A DNA stretch of 64,000 nt from assembly GCA_964017155.1 (NCBI GenBank), contig OZ024866.1, positions 22,906,082 to 22,970,081 on the forward strand, given 5' to 3'. The position numbers and the translations under genes are program-made. Under the pieces are notes generated by a model. The model saw nothing but the letters and a program-made list of their open reading frames with translations. It was not told the origin of the DNA and searched no databases. Shown here piece by piece: positions 1 through 13,100 of this stretch. The DNA comes from Oasisia sp. SBJ-2009. Taxonomy: Eukaryota > Annelida > Polychaeta > Sabellida > Siboglinidae. Position 1 is the first letter of the stretch. Every line of letters begins with the position of its first letter.

Positions 1-1400
1 ATCCCACCCAGGCAAATAACTGGAATAAGCACCTGATACCATTGTGATGGAAGGATTATGTGGAGAGGGATCTGAACAGACTGGGAAGGGATAAGAGAAT
101 GAGCGCAAAGGATGGAATATAGGATACAGTGTAAGAAAAGTTAGAACAAAGAAGAGGGAAAATAATAGTATCGAAATAAGTGAACGGATTCATGGCTGGC
201 CTGACTCCTGATGGATTGAGTAAGGAGAACAACAACAGCTAGACTCTGAAACATGCAGACAACTAAACTATCTAGACACTGAACATGTGTCTAGTGTCAA
301 ACACCTAGACGAGTAAACACGCTGGCAACTATACACTTGATGCCAGACAAATAAATTCCAAGATAAGTAAATACAGAGACAACTAAAAATATATACAATG
401 ACACGCATGACATTAGATCACTAAACACCCAGACAACATAACATCCAAACAACTAAACATCCAATAAACTAATTATTTGAAGCTAGAGAAACAAATCCAT
501 AACACAGACAACTAAACACTCAACACATCTGGCACTGAACAATGAAACACACATACACAAAAACACGTAAACAGTGAAACACTCAGATAAGCGAACAACA
601 AGACAACAAGACATACAAGTTTAGACATAAAGACATACTGAACACTTAAATTGACCAGACACCCAAATGAAGTGAACATCACACCTGGTCATCAGACAAC
701 CATATTTAGAATAACACAACTGGGTTACTAATCACCAAATTATATGAATCAAGTGACAACTGGAAATTGACAATTAACAATCTGAACTCAGGCCAACTGG
801 ACAGCCATGCAAGGCAACTGGACATTGAACAACAATGGACGAGGACAGCAAATAATTAACAGTCACACAAAAGAGTAACCGTAAGACACAAAAACTATTC
901 CAGTGAAGAACACTACATTATTAACATAATCTGTCATTCAACTACTTCCCTGAATGTTTAATGCACACAGCAAACAATACAAAAAATATTCAGTCTTCTA
1001 CCCTCCCACTATACTCGAGGCAAAGGTGTCATGTAGCTAATGTCTACAACCTAAGCTGCAGTTCTTGTATTGATCTACATTAACAAAATCACAGGTAGAA
1101 CTGCTTCAAACCTTGTAAACATACATGTATCAAAAGACACATATTTGACACATTCTGTGACAACATAAACTTGTGTCACAGGTAAGACTAACTGCGAAGT
1201 AACATTTCCTGACACAAAAGTTGTCATTAACATAAAATATGTACACAGAAAAGTGTATGTGAAACACGGCTGAGCCAGTCAAGTTCTCACAGCCACCCAG
1301 CTAACAGCACAGCACTGTCAAAGTGTCTTAGAGAAACTCAAGTCAAGTGATACCATACCTCCATCGTGATTGAAGTCAACATTGAAGTTGTGAGCTGGAC
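1..1400. other. Upstream intergenic DNA with degenerate AACTAAACA-type repeats
   Basis: Between about 240 and 700 the sequence repeats loose variants of ACAACTAAACA and CAGACAACT, an old decayed tandem array. No exon, RNA gene or intact mobile element is seen in the rest. Confidence 0.4.
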
Positions 1401-1456
1401 ATCTCTGTTGACGGAACGTCTAGCATGAGCCACGGCAAACTACTGCGGCTGTACCC

Positions 1457-1890
1457 TCAGCCATTGACAACTGACTCACTGGGACAGATAAAAACTTGCC
1501 CAGAAGTGTCCTTCATTCCTAGAACGGCTAAAAATAACTTTGCCGCAGTTGCCAAGAAGTGCTGCTGTGCTCCTGGTGTGCCCGTGTGCCCTGTGAGTGT
1601 GTGCTCTATTACCTCCAGAGGCCTGATGCATGGAGCTGTCTCCTGTAGCCAATTAAAAGACCAGGGCCACTCTGGCTGCACTTCAGTATCACTGCGACCT
1701 AGGTAGATGGTGTGATAGAGGTCACCAACCAGCCTCTCTGCCACACCCACTCCTAGCCTCTGGTGGGCTGCAAAGAGTCCCTGTTCAATATGACTTAATG
1801 ATGTCACATCTGTTACAAACACAATTTAGTTGTCCTGAAACTCAATCGAGCACCGCCAGTCATCACCCACAGTGGAGACACACATGATGG
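1457..1890 (-). other. Open frame of possible coding origin, interrupted by one stop
   Basis: On the minus strand a frame reads DDWRCSIEFQDN, then a stop (near 1832), then IVFVTDVTSLSHIEQGLFAA and a long continuation ending in a stop at 1457. The balanced amino-acid composition across the stop suggests a decayed or mis-spliced coding sequence rather than chance. I do not recognise the family. A weak similarity in pattern to the N-terminal domain of XRCC4/XLF/PAXX-type proteins is only an impression. No convincing splice phases link it to the frame at 2453-2755. Confidence 0.2.
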
Positions 1891-2452
1891 TCATAATGGA
1901 AAATCCACCAAGGCTATTGACCAAACCTTCCTACTATCCTTTGGGATGAGACCAGCACATAAATCACTCATTGTCCAAGACAAATGTGGCCAAATACAAT
2001 TTCACATGTATCTATTATTCAAGACAGGTAACTAGAGTAAAAAATGAAGAACTACTAATAATGTAATTAAGTTAAATAATTGATTATCCATTGGATTAGT
2101 CCCTCATTGATTGTCCTCAGTTAATATTTATCCATGCGTGACAGGCAATTCCTGCAGGGGGTTCAACTGCTGCATGGCTGGTGGCTGTCTTGCTGTCTTT
2201 TCATTAGTGGGGCCCATGTAATCATCCTACTATCAGCCACATCAATATTTGGGTAAGCATGGTAACCTGAAACCATCTCCCCAGAGAGCAATGGGGAAAC
2301 CTACAGAGAAATGTCCTTCTAAAGGACAGTCCACACAATATGCCTTCACATGTTCAATTAAGTTGCCAATAAATCAATAATGTGGCCCCATGCCTCAAGA
2401 CAGATAACACTTTAATGCCATATGGTTATGTTAATGAGTGTATGTGGCTGAT

Positions 2453-2755
2453 TCATATTTCTTGCTGTGCCTGTATGACTGACGGTAGCCCGGTAGGACC
2501 GCCCCATGACAGGATGTCTGCCCACCAGCCGTCCTCGAGGGTAATTTCACAAGTACCACTATGGCCCAGGACGCCAGTGATATTAAAACCATGTAATATG
2601 CCGCAGCTGTGTAGGTCTCTACACAATCCCCTGACGTAAACGCGGCAAGCTTTCATCATATTGATTTTGACATCTGCAACTGTCATGCTTTTGACAAAGC
2701 CAGGCGGTCTCGGCGCGACACGGTGACGACCCCGTACTGTGTCCAGCGCACGCAT
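2453..2755 (-). other. Possible first exon of a divergent minus-strand gene
   Basis: A 100-residue minus-strand frame contains MTVADVKINMMKACRVYVRG and GTCEITLEDGWWADILSWGG. It begins in a CpG-rich stretch (2690-2900) that could be a promoter, including a GACGTCAG CRE-like site near 2892. A GTCAGT donor-like site falls inside the 3' end (about 2478). Function unknown and the frame may be accidental. Confidence 0.25.
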
Positions 2756-3700
2756 GACTTATACGGTCTGTGTGTCGAGACACGCACCACAGATTCCGTT
2801 GCATATAACGTAAGAAAAGACGCCGCGCAAGTCAAATTAACGGATCAATTCATGCGTGTCATTCTGTCACCCGTGCGTCAACACGCTGACGACGTCAGCT
2901 GCGCCAACGCAGAACGACTGGACAACACAACCTTTTCTAATTTTGACACAGAGTAATGCAAATAAAACATTATCATTGACTCTTAAAAAACTAGATATCA
3001 CTCTACGAGTGGTAAAAAATATTTTGCAATCCGCAATGAATGTCCTGTCAAAATTATGAATAAACGCAACGCCAAACTCAGATCGTACTTACCGCTGCCA
3101 TGATCACATGTTGCCAATCGGTTCAGTAACATCAATAACAACATTGTGCGACATTCTTGCAAATAGTCATAAGCATGTCGCAGACACAGTTCTTTTAGAA
3201 CGTTGCAAGTCAATATACACTCAGAGATTTACAATCTTAAAGAACCACGCACTCAAAAGATAAGAGGATGACTACATTTCATATTATGTCGTAAAACTGA
3301 TCTGAGCCCATTTCTGACATGTCGCGGGATTCAAAACATTTCGCACGTTGTTTGTCAACAGATTCACACATTTAAGTCAAAATTGAGTAGCACATCTACT
3401 TATAAATGAGTTACGTACCACCGTTGAGTTACTGAACAATTTAGGTAAAATTTGTGTGTTGGTTGCTTGTGAAATATGGTGACTGATGAACACCGGACGT
3501 TCACTGACTCGGCGTCGTAGCAGACGAACATGTATGAGCATGTTACTGTTAGCAACGAAGTTACGACCTCACTAAAGTTGTCCTTTTGTTCGTTTTGCAG
3601 CCATCTTTAATTGTTTATGATCGTCTACGATCTTGTGTAAATGGCACAGCACTGCTTGTAGCCGACATTATTAAAATTATGTTTTATTTTTTAACTGTAG
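2690..3700. promoter_or_regulatory. Candidate promoter region upstream of CNTLN
   Basis: This is the only CpG-rich stretch (2690-2900) near the CNTLN start. It is followed by AT-rich DNA up to a splice-acceptor-like T run ending at 3700. A shared, bidirectional promoter is possible. No TATA box or start site can be assigned from sequence alone. Confidence 0.25.
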
Positions 3701-3858
3701 ATTCCCCAGAGCGACGTCAATAACAATGTCAATCATTTACGTGAAATGATCAAATCGTGTCCTCGATACGGCACATCTGTTGAGTGATGTTGGCAGCTTT
3801 GGAGGTTGACAGTTACGTGTGTTTGCAATCATGTTGACAGCAAACAATAATAACAATG
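3701..3858 (+). CDS. CNTLN: CNTLN exon 1 (5' UTR plus codons 1-9)
   Basis: Coding starts at 3831 with MLTANNNNN and ends one base into codon 10 before a GTAAGT donor. A T-rich stretch ending in CTGTAG at 3700 looks like a 3' splice site, so this may be a second exon with an untranslated exon upstream. The exon's 5' limit is uncertain; the coding part is firm. Confidence 0.7.
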
Positions 3859-6800
3859 GTAAGTATAAGCAATTGGTTGTCAAGTTTTAAACATACAACT
3901 GGAATAATTAAGGACAGTAAAACAATATTATAATGTTTACTAAAATTTAGGATGATCAATCTAATTCCAGCCTGGCTATAGTCAGTATAGTCAAAGGTGC
4001 AGCCTTCAGGAGTGGTCATCCATACAGATGAGGGATATTCAGTGTAAACTTATCAAAATAAGGTCACGTTTCAGTTTAGTTAACGTTATTTAACATGCTC
4101 CAACTAAGTCACCAAATTGACGTGCAATTTTACTTTGTTAGTTTTAAGAATACTGATGTATTCTGACTACCTGAGTATACTGCATTTAGATAAAATTACT
4201 ATTTAAGTTAAGATGATTTCCGTGATCATTGTCACCGACAAGTGTTCCACTGCTTCTGCTTGTAATAATCCTTCGGACAATATAACTGAAATACGTTATT
4301 TCGGAACAGTTCGATTATTACGACCAAAAACAAAACAAAGTCCTCTATGTTAACATGGAGAATATGGACTTCCTGCCCCCAGCCTCGTTTTCGCGCGCAA
4401 GACTTACACGCCCTATTACTATGTTACATAAACACCATATACAATTTTATATTGTACTTATCCAGACATCTACATTACTCACGTGCTGCAATACTTGTAT
4501 ATGATGATGGTTAGATAGAAAATGAGCATCAAGTATAAGTCATAGTCATGATAATGTTGAATTGTCAAATAATCATAATTATTGAAATATCTATAGATGG
4601 TATTTACTGGCCTTTTATTAAGGCCAAAGTACTTGTTACTGGTACTTATTGGTACTTGATATGATGTTACTTGAGTATTTTAGTCAGGCACATGTCCCAA
4701 CTATAATGAGCGTGAGGTTAGACATTTACGTAAGCTTATTGTATAAGCATTAATTTTACATTTTTGAAGCAATTGAATCCATGGTACATGGTCCAGTTTT
4801 TCCTCCAAATAGTAGCCGTGTGCGTATGGTCCCTACAATTGTTAAGTTTTGCATATACAAAATTAACAAGCTTGATTATATAGTAATTTTAGTTAGATGA
4901 AGTTGTTGCATAACCTAAACATATATTGCAGATTCTAACTATTCCAGGGAGCAAATTTTCTTTAAAACAAATATTATATACTTCAGCTGTTATTATTTGA
5001 ACTTCACTTGAAACTGATTTTCTATTTTGTAAGTTATACATTTGTATTTCTTGTAATTATGATGTTATTTGCATTCCAACAGGAGCTGCTGAATTCATGC
5101 GACTCAAGGCTGAGATAGGGGCATTGAACGAGCAACTTTCACAATGTCGGGTAATTGTATTGATATGAAGCAAAACAGTTTTTGTCCATGTGTCACCAAC
5201 AATCTTTGATATTACCAGTGCATATTATCTTCAGTGTCAAATTGGGCAGAAAATGAGTGTATTAGTTTAGGCCAATTCTTGTGAAAACACATTACAAATG
5301 AAAAGGTTCTAGAACGTCTTTAGAAAGTCTGAGACAATTACTGAAAACATTATGAAGTCTATTGAGAAAAGTAATATTAAAAATCACTTCAAGATGGTAT
5401 TATGCAATAATGGGTGGGTGCAAATCATGGAGTAAAAGGCAATATGTTAAACTAAATTTATGCAGTTTGAATTGAGATAATTAGTGTTGTATTTTCTTTT
5501 ATGATAGTTATGCAAGTACACATTTTTTTATTGCGTTTATATAATGCATTCCAAATAAATGTGTTGTGCTTTCTGATTGTGTCACCATTATAAGTTATGC
5601 AATGACATGCGTACAACTCAGAACATTGGCATTGTGCAGAGTATTATAAATGTGTTATTAAAGTAAAAAGATTGCAGTATCGACAAAAATTGTGTTAAAA
5701 CTAAAATTTTATACAGCAATGACAAAGGTAATAAAAATATGTTATAAATATAATTATAAGACTGTCACAAACAAGAATAAAATATGCTCATAATATGCTC
5801 CAGTATAGCCACTAATGACAAGTCTTTGTATTTAAAGGAATGATGTCTTGTGCTGCCACCTAGTGACCATAGTGTTTACATAAGTGATTCTATTCAGCTG
5901 TTCAAGAGAAATAAAAAAATCATGTTTCAATGGGAAATATTCATTGTCATAAGTCTAAACGTACATTTGTATCTACTTTTGACACAGACATTCTGAAATT
6001 TTTTAGTATGGTTTTCAGTCAAGCTGTTACTTCTTGCAAATGCTCATAATAGACAAATAATTTATTTATTTTGTGATGTGTTGGTTTTGTGTGATGTACT
6101 TTGGTAGGCCAACTCACTATTAGGCATATTCGTTAATATTTATCTAAATATTATCAGAGATGTTATTTATCGTATCTATGGAAACATGGGGTACAAATTT
6201 GCTAATGTTCCAAGAATGTGAACTTTGAGGACGTATGTGCAATATAAGTTTTATAGTAACATTGTTGTTGTTGTTGTTATTATTATTGCAGGCAGATAAA
6301 GAGTTTGTGTGGTCACTATGGAAGAGACTCCAGGTTGCATCACCTGAAATCACTCAGGCCATCTCATTGGTCATTCAGAGGTAAGCTGTACGATAAGATG
6401 TTTTACCTTGTAAGTTATATTTGTAATGGGTGTATTACTAATTTCCTGCAATTTCAGTTGCTCTAAGTAAAACATACGTGTTATGTCCTGTGTCATTCTG
6501 GATTCTTGTCAGTTCCGCAAACTGTCACAAGAATATGGCACATCAGTTTACTACTGAGGAGTCACACCCATTAATGTATCAACGTGACTTTTTTAAGTGT
6601 ACTTTGTTACTACTTATTGTTTAAAAAAATAGTAACGGTAAATTCAGTCCTCAGGACTGTTGAAAGCACAGTACACTTTACTTCCCTGCCAGACCTTTTC
6701 AGTTAAACACCATCTCAACTTCTCTGGCAAGCATACAGTCACACTGCAATTAATGTGCGAACGCTGTTCTTACAAATATCCACCATTGTCTACAGACAGG

Positions 6801-7146
6801 TACTCATTTATAGAGCTGAGGGAACTGGAACAATGTAGAGTGAAAATCTTGCCAGAGGTTTAACACAGCAGCATAGGATTCAACTCCGAGTTCTGTTAGT
6901 CGAGAGTCTGAAGCTCTACCCCTGAGCAACATATTCTCTCTGTTTGCTAATGTTACTACTTTGTTTGCTCTCATTGTCATGCGTGCATGTTGTGCGCACA
7001 CACAGGGAGCACGACAAGTCAGAATGCAGAAACAGGGAGGTGCTGGAGGTGTTACAGTCAAAAGATGTCACCATCGACAAGCTGCAGAAGAACTCCAATC
7101 TACAGGCCACACAGCTCGCACAACTGGCACGCAGGTGTGTGTTTGT

Positions 7147-7191
<45 letters not shown>

Positions 7192-10100
7192 TGTGTGTTT
7201 GTGTTTATGTTTAGTTGACTTTGTGTGCATGTGTGCAAGTTTATGTTTGTGCTAGCTTGTGTGTGTTTGTGTGATTCAGTATGTATACATGCATGTGTTT
7301 GTATGGATATCTGTACACCTGCTTGAGTATGCGTGTGTGTGTGTGTGTATCTGGTTGCATGTGAGAATGTGTGTATGTTTAATTATTAGTGGCCATCAGA
7401 GTTGCGGTCAAATTGATATCTGTTTATAAATTCACTGAATTTGTATTAAAGTATTTTCACAAGGGATAAGTAATTTATAGTAACATGTGTTTTGCCATAG
7501 TAGACAGAAGTTGCATTGTGTTAATTCACTTTCAGGACAGCAGAGCTGGAGGAGGAGCGCGATAAGTTGCTTGCGTCCAACTACGACCTTCAACACATGC
7601 AGAAGATGCTTCAGGACAAGGTAACCATGAAAATGGGAATTAACTATCAAGATGGGTATTAACACTAGTGTGCTGTTTCATATAGTGGCTCAATAAAATT
7701 GTCTGCAGACTAACATATGTTAACTTGTCAAACCCGACCTAACTTATCCTGTTTGTATGACATGAGTATAGATGGTTAGCATATATATGTGTATGTCCAA
7801 CATTAACTGTGTTTTCAAGGTTTAAAAAGGTTGCCGCTTAGAGCTAAGCTCCAGATGGCAAGTGAACAAGGAAGCCCTTGGTCTTATCGAGAGTTCACTA
7901 AAATATAATATTATTTCTTATAAAATTAGAAATGAATTAGTATTGTACATAAAATAAAATAAAAATATTATAACCTTTAAATTATGACCAACAGCAGTAC
8001 ACATATCATGCATGAACAGTAGCATAGCAACCTAGGATAGCATTGAGAAATATTGCTGAAGAGCAAAATCCCAGTACACATTTAAAGGTAAACAGTCTAC
8101 AAATTTCAATTGGTGTAGCACAGTGGCTAGAGCAATGCATTCTTATTCGAGAGAAACCGTGGTTGTGTTAGACGTTGGGCAAGTTCATTCATCCTTTCCC
8201 AAACAAGCCAAGGTGGTGTGCAGAACAGATATATGGTGGAGTCAAATGTATTGTGCTTTAAGCAGTCCCTAGAACTGGATACTATGCCAGGAATTTACCA
8301 TTATGTTTGATAAATTATATGGAAATTAAATTGTCCACAAGTACGTGAAAAATGTCTGTACATATTGAATTACTCCTATTCGTTTCTATTATATCGACTG
8401 TTTTATCACATACCACATTCGTATGCCATTTCCAAGCATGTGGAGCGCAAGCATTAGAAATGGACATTAGACAACAGAGCATAACAGTTCATGTAAACAG
8501 ATGGCAGAATTTCCAGGCTTTCTGCGTTTTGTGGAAAATATATTAATCCAAATAATTTGTTATTTTACAGCTTGACAGCGAAGAGAGGAACTCTGCCAGT
8601 CGACTCGCAGTCCGGGACTTGGATAAGGCAAACCTCGGTAGGGTAAACAATGTCTCATTAGGGTGTATTTTGATAAATGTTTCTCAAATTGTGTATTGTG
8701 GTCCTCCAGATGTCGCGAGTAGGTTGCCATGGGGGTCATGAGAAGTCTGCCAATGTCAGTTCTGTAGAAGGGGAGTATAAGCTAGCATACTTCGCAGGCC
8801 GTAGGTAATGATATAATATAAGACCTATACATATATTGTAATAAAACTTAGGTGTATATTCACATGTAGGGGGAGGTTAATTGGGTAAATGGGATTGAGA
8901 AACACTGACTTAAACCAAGAAAAATATTGTGTATGTTGATGCAAGAGCCTTGGACTAGTCAATGCAGTGAAATTGAGGAAATCTCAGCAGAAGGACAATA
9001 ACAATATGAATTGGACAGAAGCAATGTTGTTGTTGAATGCAATTAAATGCAGAAACCCAGACTGCTAGAGCAGTGACTCTGAGCATACAGTAGCGACACC
9101 TAGTGACCATTCCTGAAGACAAAAGTAATTATTTTGGGATGATACTACAGGGATATTGCATTGATATACCAAGTTGTTACGGTGCACTTAGTGGCTAAAA
9201 AATATATTCTTATAGTCTTATATAGTCTTATTGAAGAATGAAGAATCTGGTAACTTCATCCTGAATGCCCACAGTCAAATTAATTTCTAATTCGGCAAAA
9301 ATACCGTCTACAGAAAGAAAAAGCAATATTATTTGTTGCCACAGTTGCATTTAAACCCCCACTTTTCAATAACATCTTTGATACTGTTTGTGGCAAGCAA
9401 AAACATACTTATAGATACACCCATGCATTAAGACAATACTATATTAAAATGAAATACCAAAAAAATGATTAGGTACTTACCAGTAAAAATGAAGTCACAT
9501 AATACTGTGTATCTCTAACACAGCTAGTTCAGTTGATTTTAATTGCAGCTGTTTCCTGCACACTATGAAAGATGCTCTGGGAGGCAGTAATATTAATGTA
9601 ACTACTGTAGGGCGCATTTTATTATTAATTAACTTTGACTAAACTTGGGAGACTAATGGATTAGTGACTGAACTCACGTCTTTTGTTGTCAGATCTGAAG
9701 CAGCAGATGTCAAAGCTAGAGAGGGAGTTGGCGATGATGAAGAAAGAGAACAAAGAGTTGCTGCAGATGAGTGAATCTCAGAAGCTGAGGAGCAAGGTCA
9801 GTCTCACACAGTGCTTATGTCAAATGATGCATTCGCAGTTAGCATCCTACTGTAATTGTGTGAAATAGTCGTAGAGTGGTGCAAGTAATCGCAAGCAAAA
9901 GGTCATAGGTCACAACCGAGTAGTTATTCTATCCCAAAAACAGTATTGGAGAATTACAATGTGTTGCATAGTTATTTAACCAGTGATATGGGCAAATTCT
10001 TAGTTGGGGACATTCTGAGTCATTGGTTTTAAAATCACTTTAATCTTCAACTGCAGTTTTTTAAACACAAATGTTGGTTTTGTCTGTAGAGCTTGGAGTC

Positions 10101-13100
10101 TGATCATGTGGAGGTCCAGCATAATTACGACCACATTATGAGTGAGGTGAGTAAATGTGGTTGAGCACTGATAGACCCATTAGCTTCTGTCTGCCAGTTG
10201 GCGATGTATTTCAGAAAACACAACAATACCTTTGTGATGTGTCAAGGATAAGTAAAGGTAAATTCTTATATGGCACAGTATAAAAATACTTCGTTCAATA
10301 TATTATAATATTATGTTTGTTTACATCAAAGGTGAGTTCTTATACAGCGCAGTGTCCAGTCCTCAGGGTTGCTCAAAGTGCTTTACACTTTACCTCCCTG
10401 GCAGACCTGTTCAATCAGACACCATCTCAACTTCTTTGGGTAGCATCCAGCCATATGCTGCCATGAGGTACCGCAATAACTAATCCGACAGAGGACGCTC
10501 TGACGCAACTAGGGTCTTGGTGCCGTATTTTACATATTCTTGACATGTGTAAAACACGGAACGGTTTGCGAAAAGATTTGCGGAACGCTTGCTTAAATCA
10601 TCCTACAATCTAGCTTTTGAACTCACATGACTCCGAAGCCTCACACATAGCTAAATATGGATATAATCTGACATGACCGTCAATGTGAAGGCATAATAAT
10701 ATGTACATTAATGAACATTTACAACCGATTGAACGTCGACTGGTGGCCCGACGACAGGTGTGCTGGCTCGATGCCGATGGCGACGATGCCGAAACGGATG
10801 TTTAAAATCACCTACAGCTCGTTGTATGCATCATACAAGACTGCTACTTCACAAATAGTTCAATATTGAATCGTGTAACATGTCCGTCAATATGAAAGCA
10901 TAATGTCTACATTAATATACCTTTACAGTTGATGGAACGTCGTGGGACGTTCGATCGAATTCAGTGCAAAGATGGCATTGTTTTGGCTGTTCTGTCTATT
11001 GAGCACACATGTCATGCCACGCCCACATATACAAACTATCGCTGGCTACACGCCTGCACGGTCAATAGCTTACGTACCCTTCATATATATGACTATATAT
11101 GAAAAGGTATTTCACCATATAGAGAAAGGGTGACCTAATTGCTTTTGTCATGGTTTCTGTTGATAAAAGCTGTGCAACGACATCAACGTGGAAACCTGGT
11201 CTTGGTGCCGTTTCTTTTAACAATTAACTACATGCACCCTAAACATTACGTACACGATTTTATTTACAATCTCAATGACCTCACGCTGGTTTCACTGACA
11301 CTATCAAATGTGTATATGTAACCAAAATAGAATTCAATTCAATAACATTAATTATTTTGTTAAATAAACACAGCCAAATTCACCAAGTGACACACCAACC
11401 TTAATTTCACGGCCGAATACGATACAATGTAACATATTTTTCCCGCCTAAAAATATCGCGCACTTGTATTCGTCAATATTAGTACAAAACAAATAAAAAT
11501 GAGTATGTTTGGTAAGACCATGTGATCGGTTTGCTGCAAGAAAATATGGGCTATTTCGACATTATCTCAGGTGAATACAGTGGTTAAGGTTGTTCTTGAG
11601 ATAGACGGTGAGTGAGATATAAGCTGTTCAGTCGTAATAAACTCGGTATCGCTATTGGTATCTGCAAAAATTAAGGTTGACCGTGTAGCTGCGTAGCCCG
11701 TATTTGAGATGTGGGTATATTCGACAAAGTCAAGACCGAGAACATGTGATCAGTGCACGACAAAAATAACCGGGACCGCGCCATTTTTACTGTAAATGTG
11801 CATTAATGTAGGCATTATGGTTTCACAATGACAGACATGTTATAATACGAAATCAATTTTTAACTATGTGTGAAGTACCAGTCTCGTGTGAATCATACGG
11901 CGAGCTGTAGATTATTTTAAACATCCGTTCCGGAATCATTCTAGCATACGTCGCCATCAGTCAACATTCCATCGACTCGGCTGTAAATGTACATTAATGT
12001 ACATATTATGCCTTCACATTGACTGACATGTTAGATTATATCCATATTTAGCTATGTGTGAGGTTTCGGAGTCATACGACCTCAACAGCTAATTGAGGAT
12101 AATTTAAACAAGCGTTCCGCAAAACAAGCAAACAAATCCACGTTAGTCGCTGGAGGCGCTGAGACGCAACTAGGGTCTCAGCGTATAAGCGCCTCTAGCG
12201 ACTAGCGCTGATTTGTGGAAGCCCATTTACGCACATAGGCTACTCATACACATATCCACCACTGTCTATAGCCATCACTCATTTATACAGTTGAGTGAAC
12301 TGGAGCAAAGCAGAGTGAAAACACTTGCCCAGGGTTTTAACACCGCAGCACAAGATGCGAACTTGGGTCTTCGCAGACGATAGTCTGAAGCTCTACCCCT
12401 GAGCCACTTCACACTACAAACATTAATTAATAAAATAATACAGCAAAACATCACAGTTTGTCGTTCAATAAAACGCACATTTTTATATTTATTTTCTCAA
12501 CTTCTCACTGAGTGAATGTAGACGTCCACTATGAGTCTTTGAGTGACCAGCCTCAGTCTGGTATTTTTTACAGCTGAGTGACGCGAAGAAACGACTGCGA
12601 CAGTCGGAGCAGAAACAGAAAGAAGCTACTCGGGAGGTCTGCGCCAAGAGCAGAGAACTGGAACTGGTCAGGTAAAAAGACGTTTTTTTCCTATTCTCTT
12701 TCTTCCCTCTCTACGTTGCAGGGGTGGGTCACATCACCGGGTAGACACATGCATCTGAACATAGACGTCAGTCCAGATGTGTCCATAAATGTCACTCATT
12801 CTTGCAGGCACAAGTGTCACAGCCATTGTCAAACATTGACAACATTTACATAAAATATGCTTAATTTTTTGTTCCTCAAAAGCTGTCTGCTGAGAATACC
12901 ACACCACAATTAAGAACGCTATGGTCAGTATGGCTTTTCAGTGACGGCTCCACGCCTGTGGAACAATCTACCAGAAAGTCCAACTTAAAAACACATCTTT
13001 TTAAGGCTGCATTTGTAAACTACTTGTAGGGTATTTTATAATGAATTTATTTTAACTGTAATTATAGTTTTGCAATTTTTTTTACTTACTTTATTATTAA

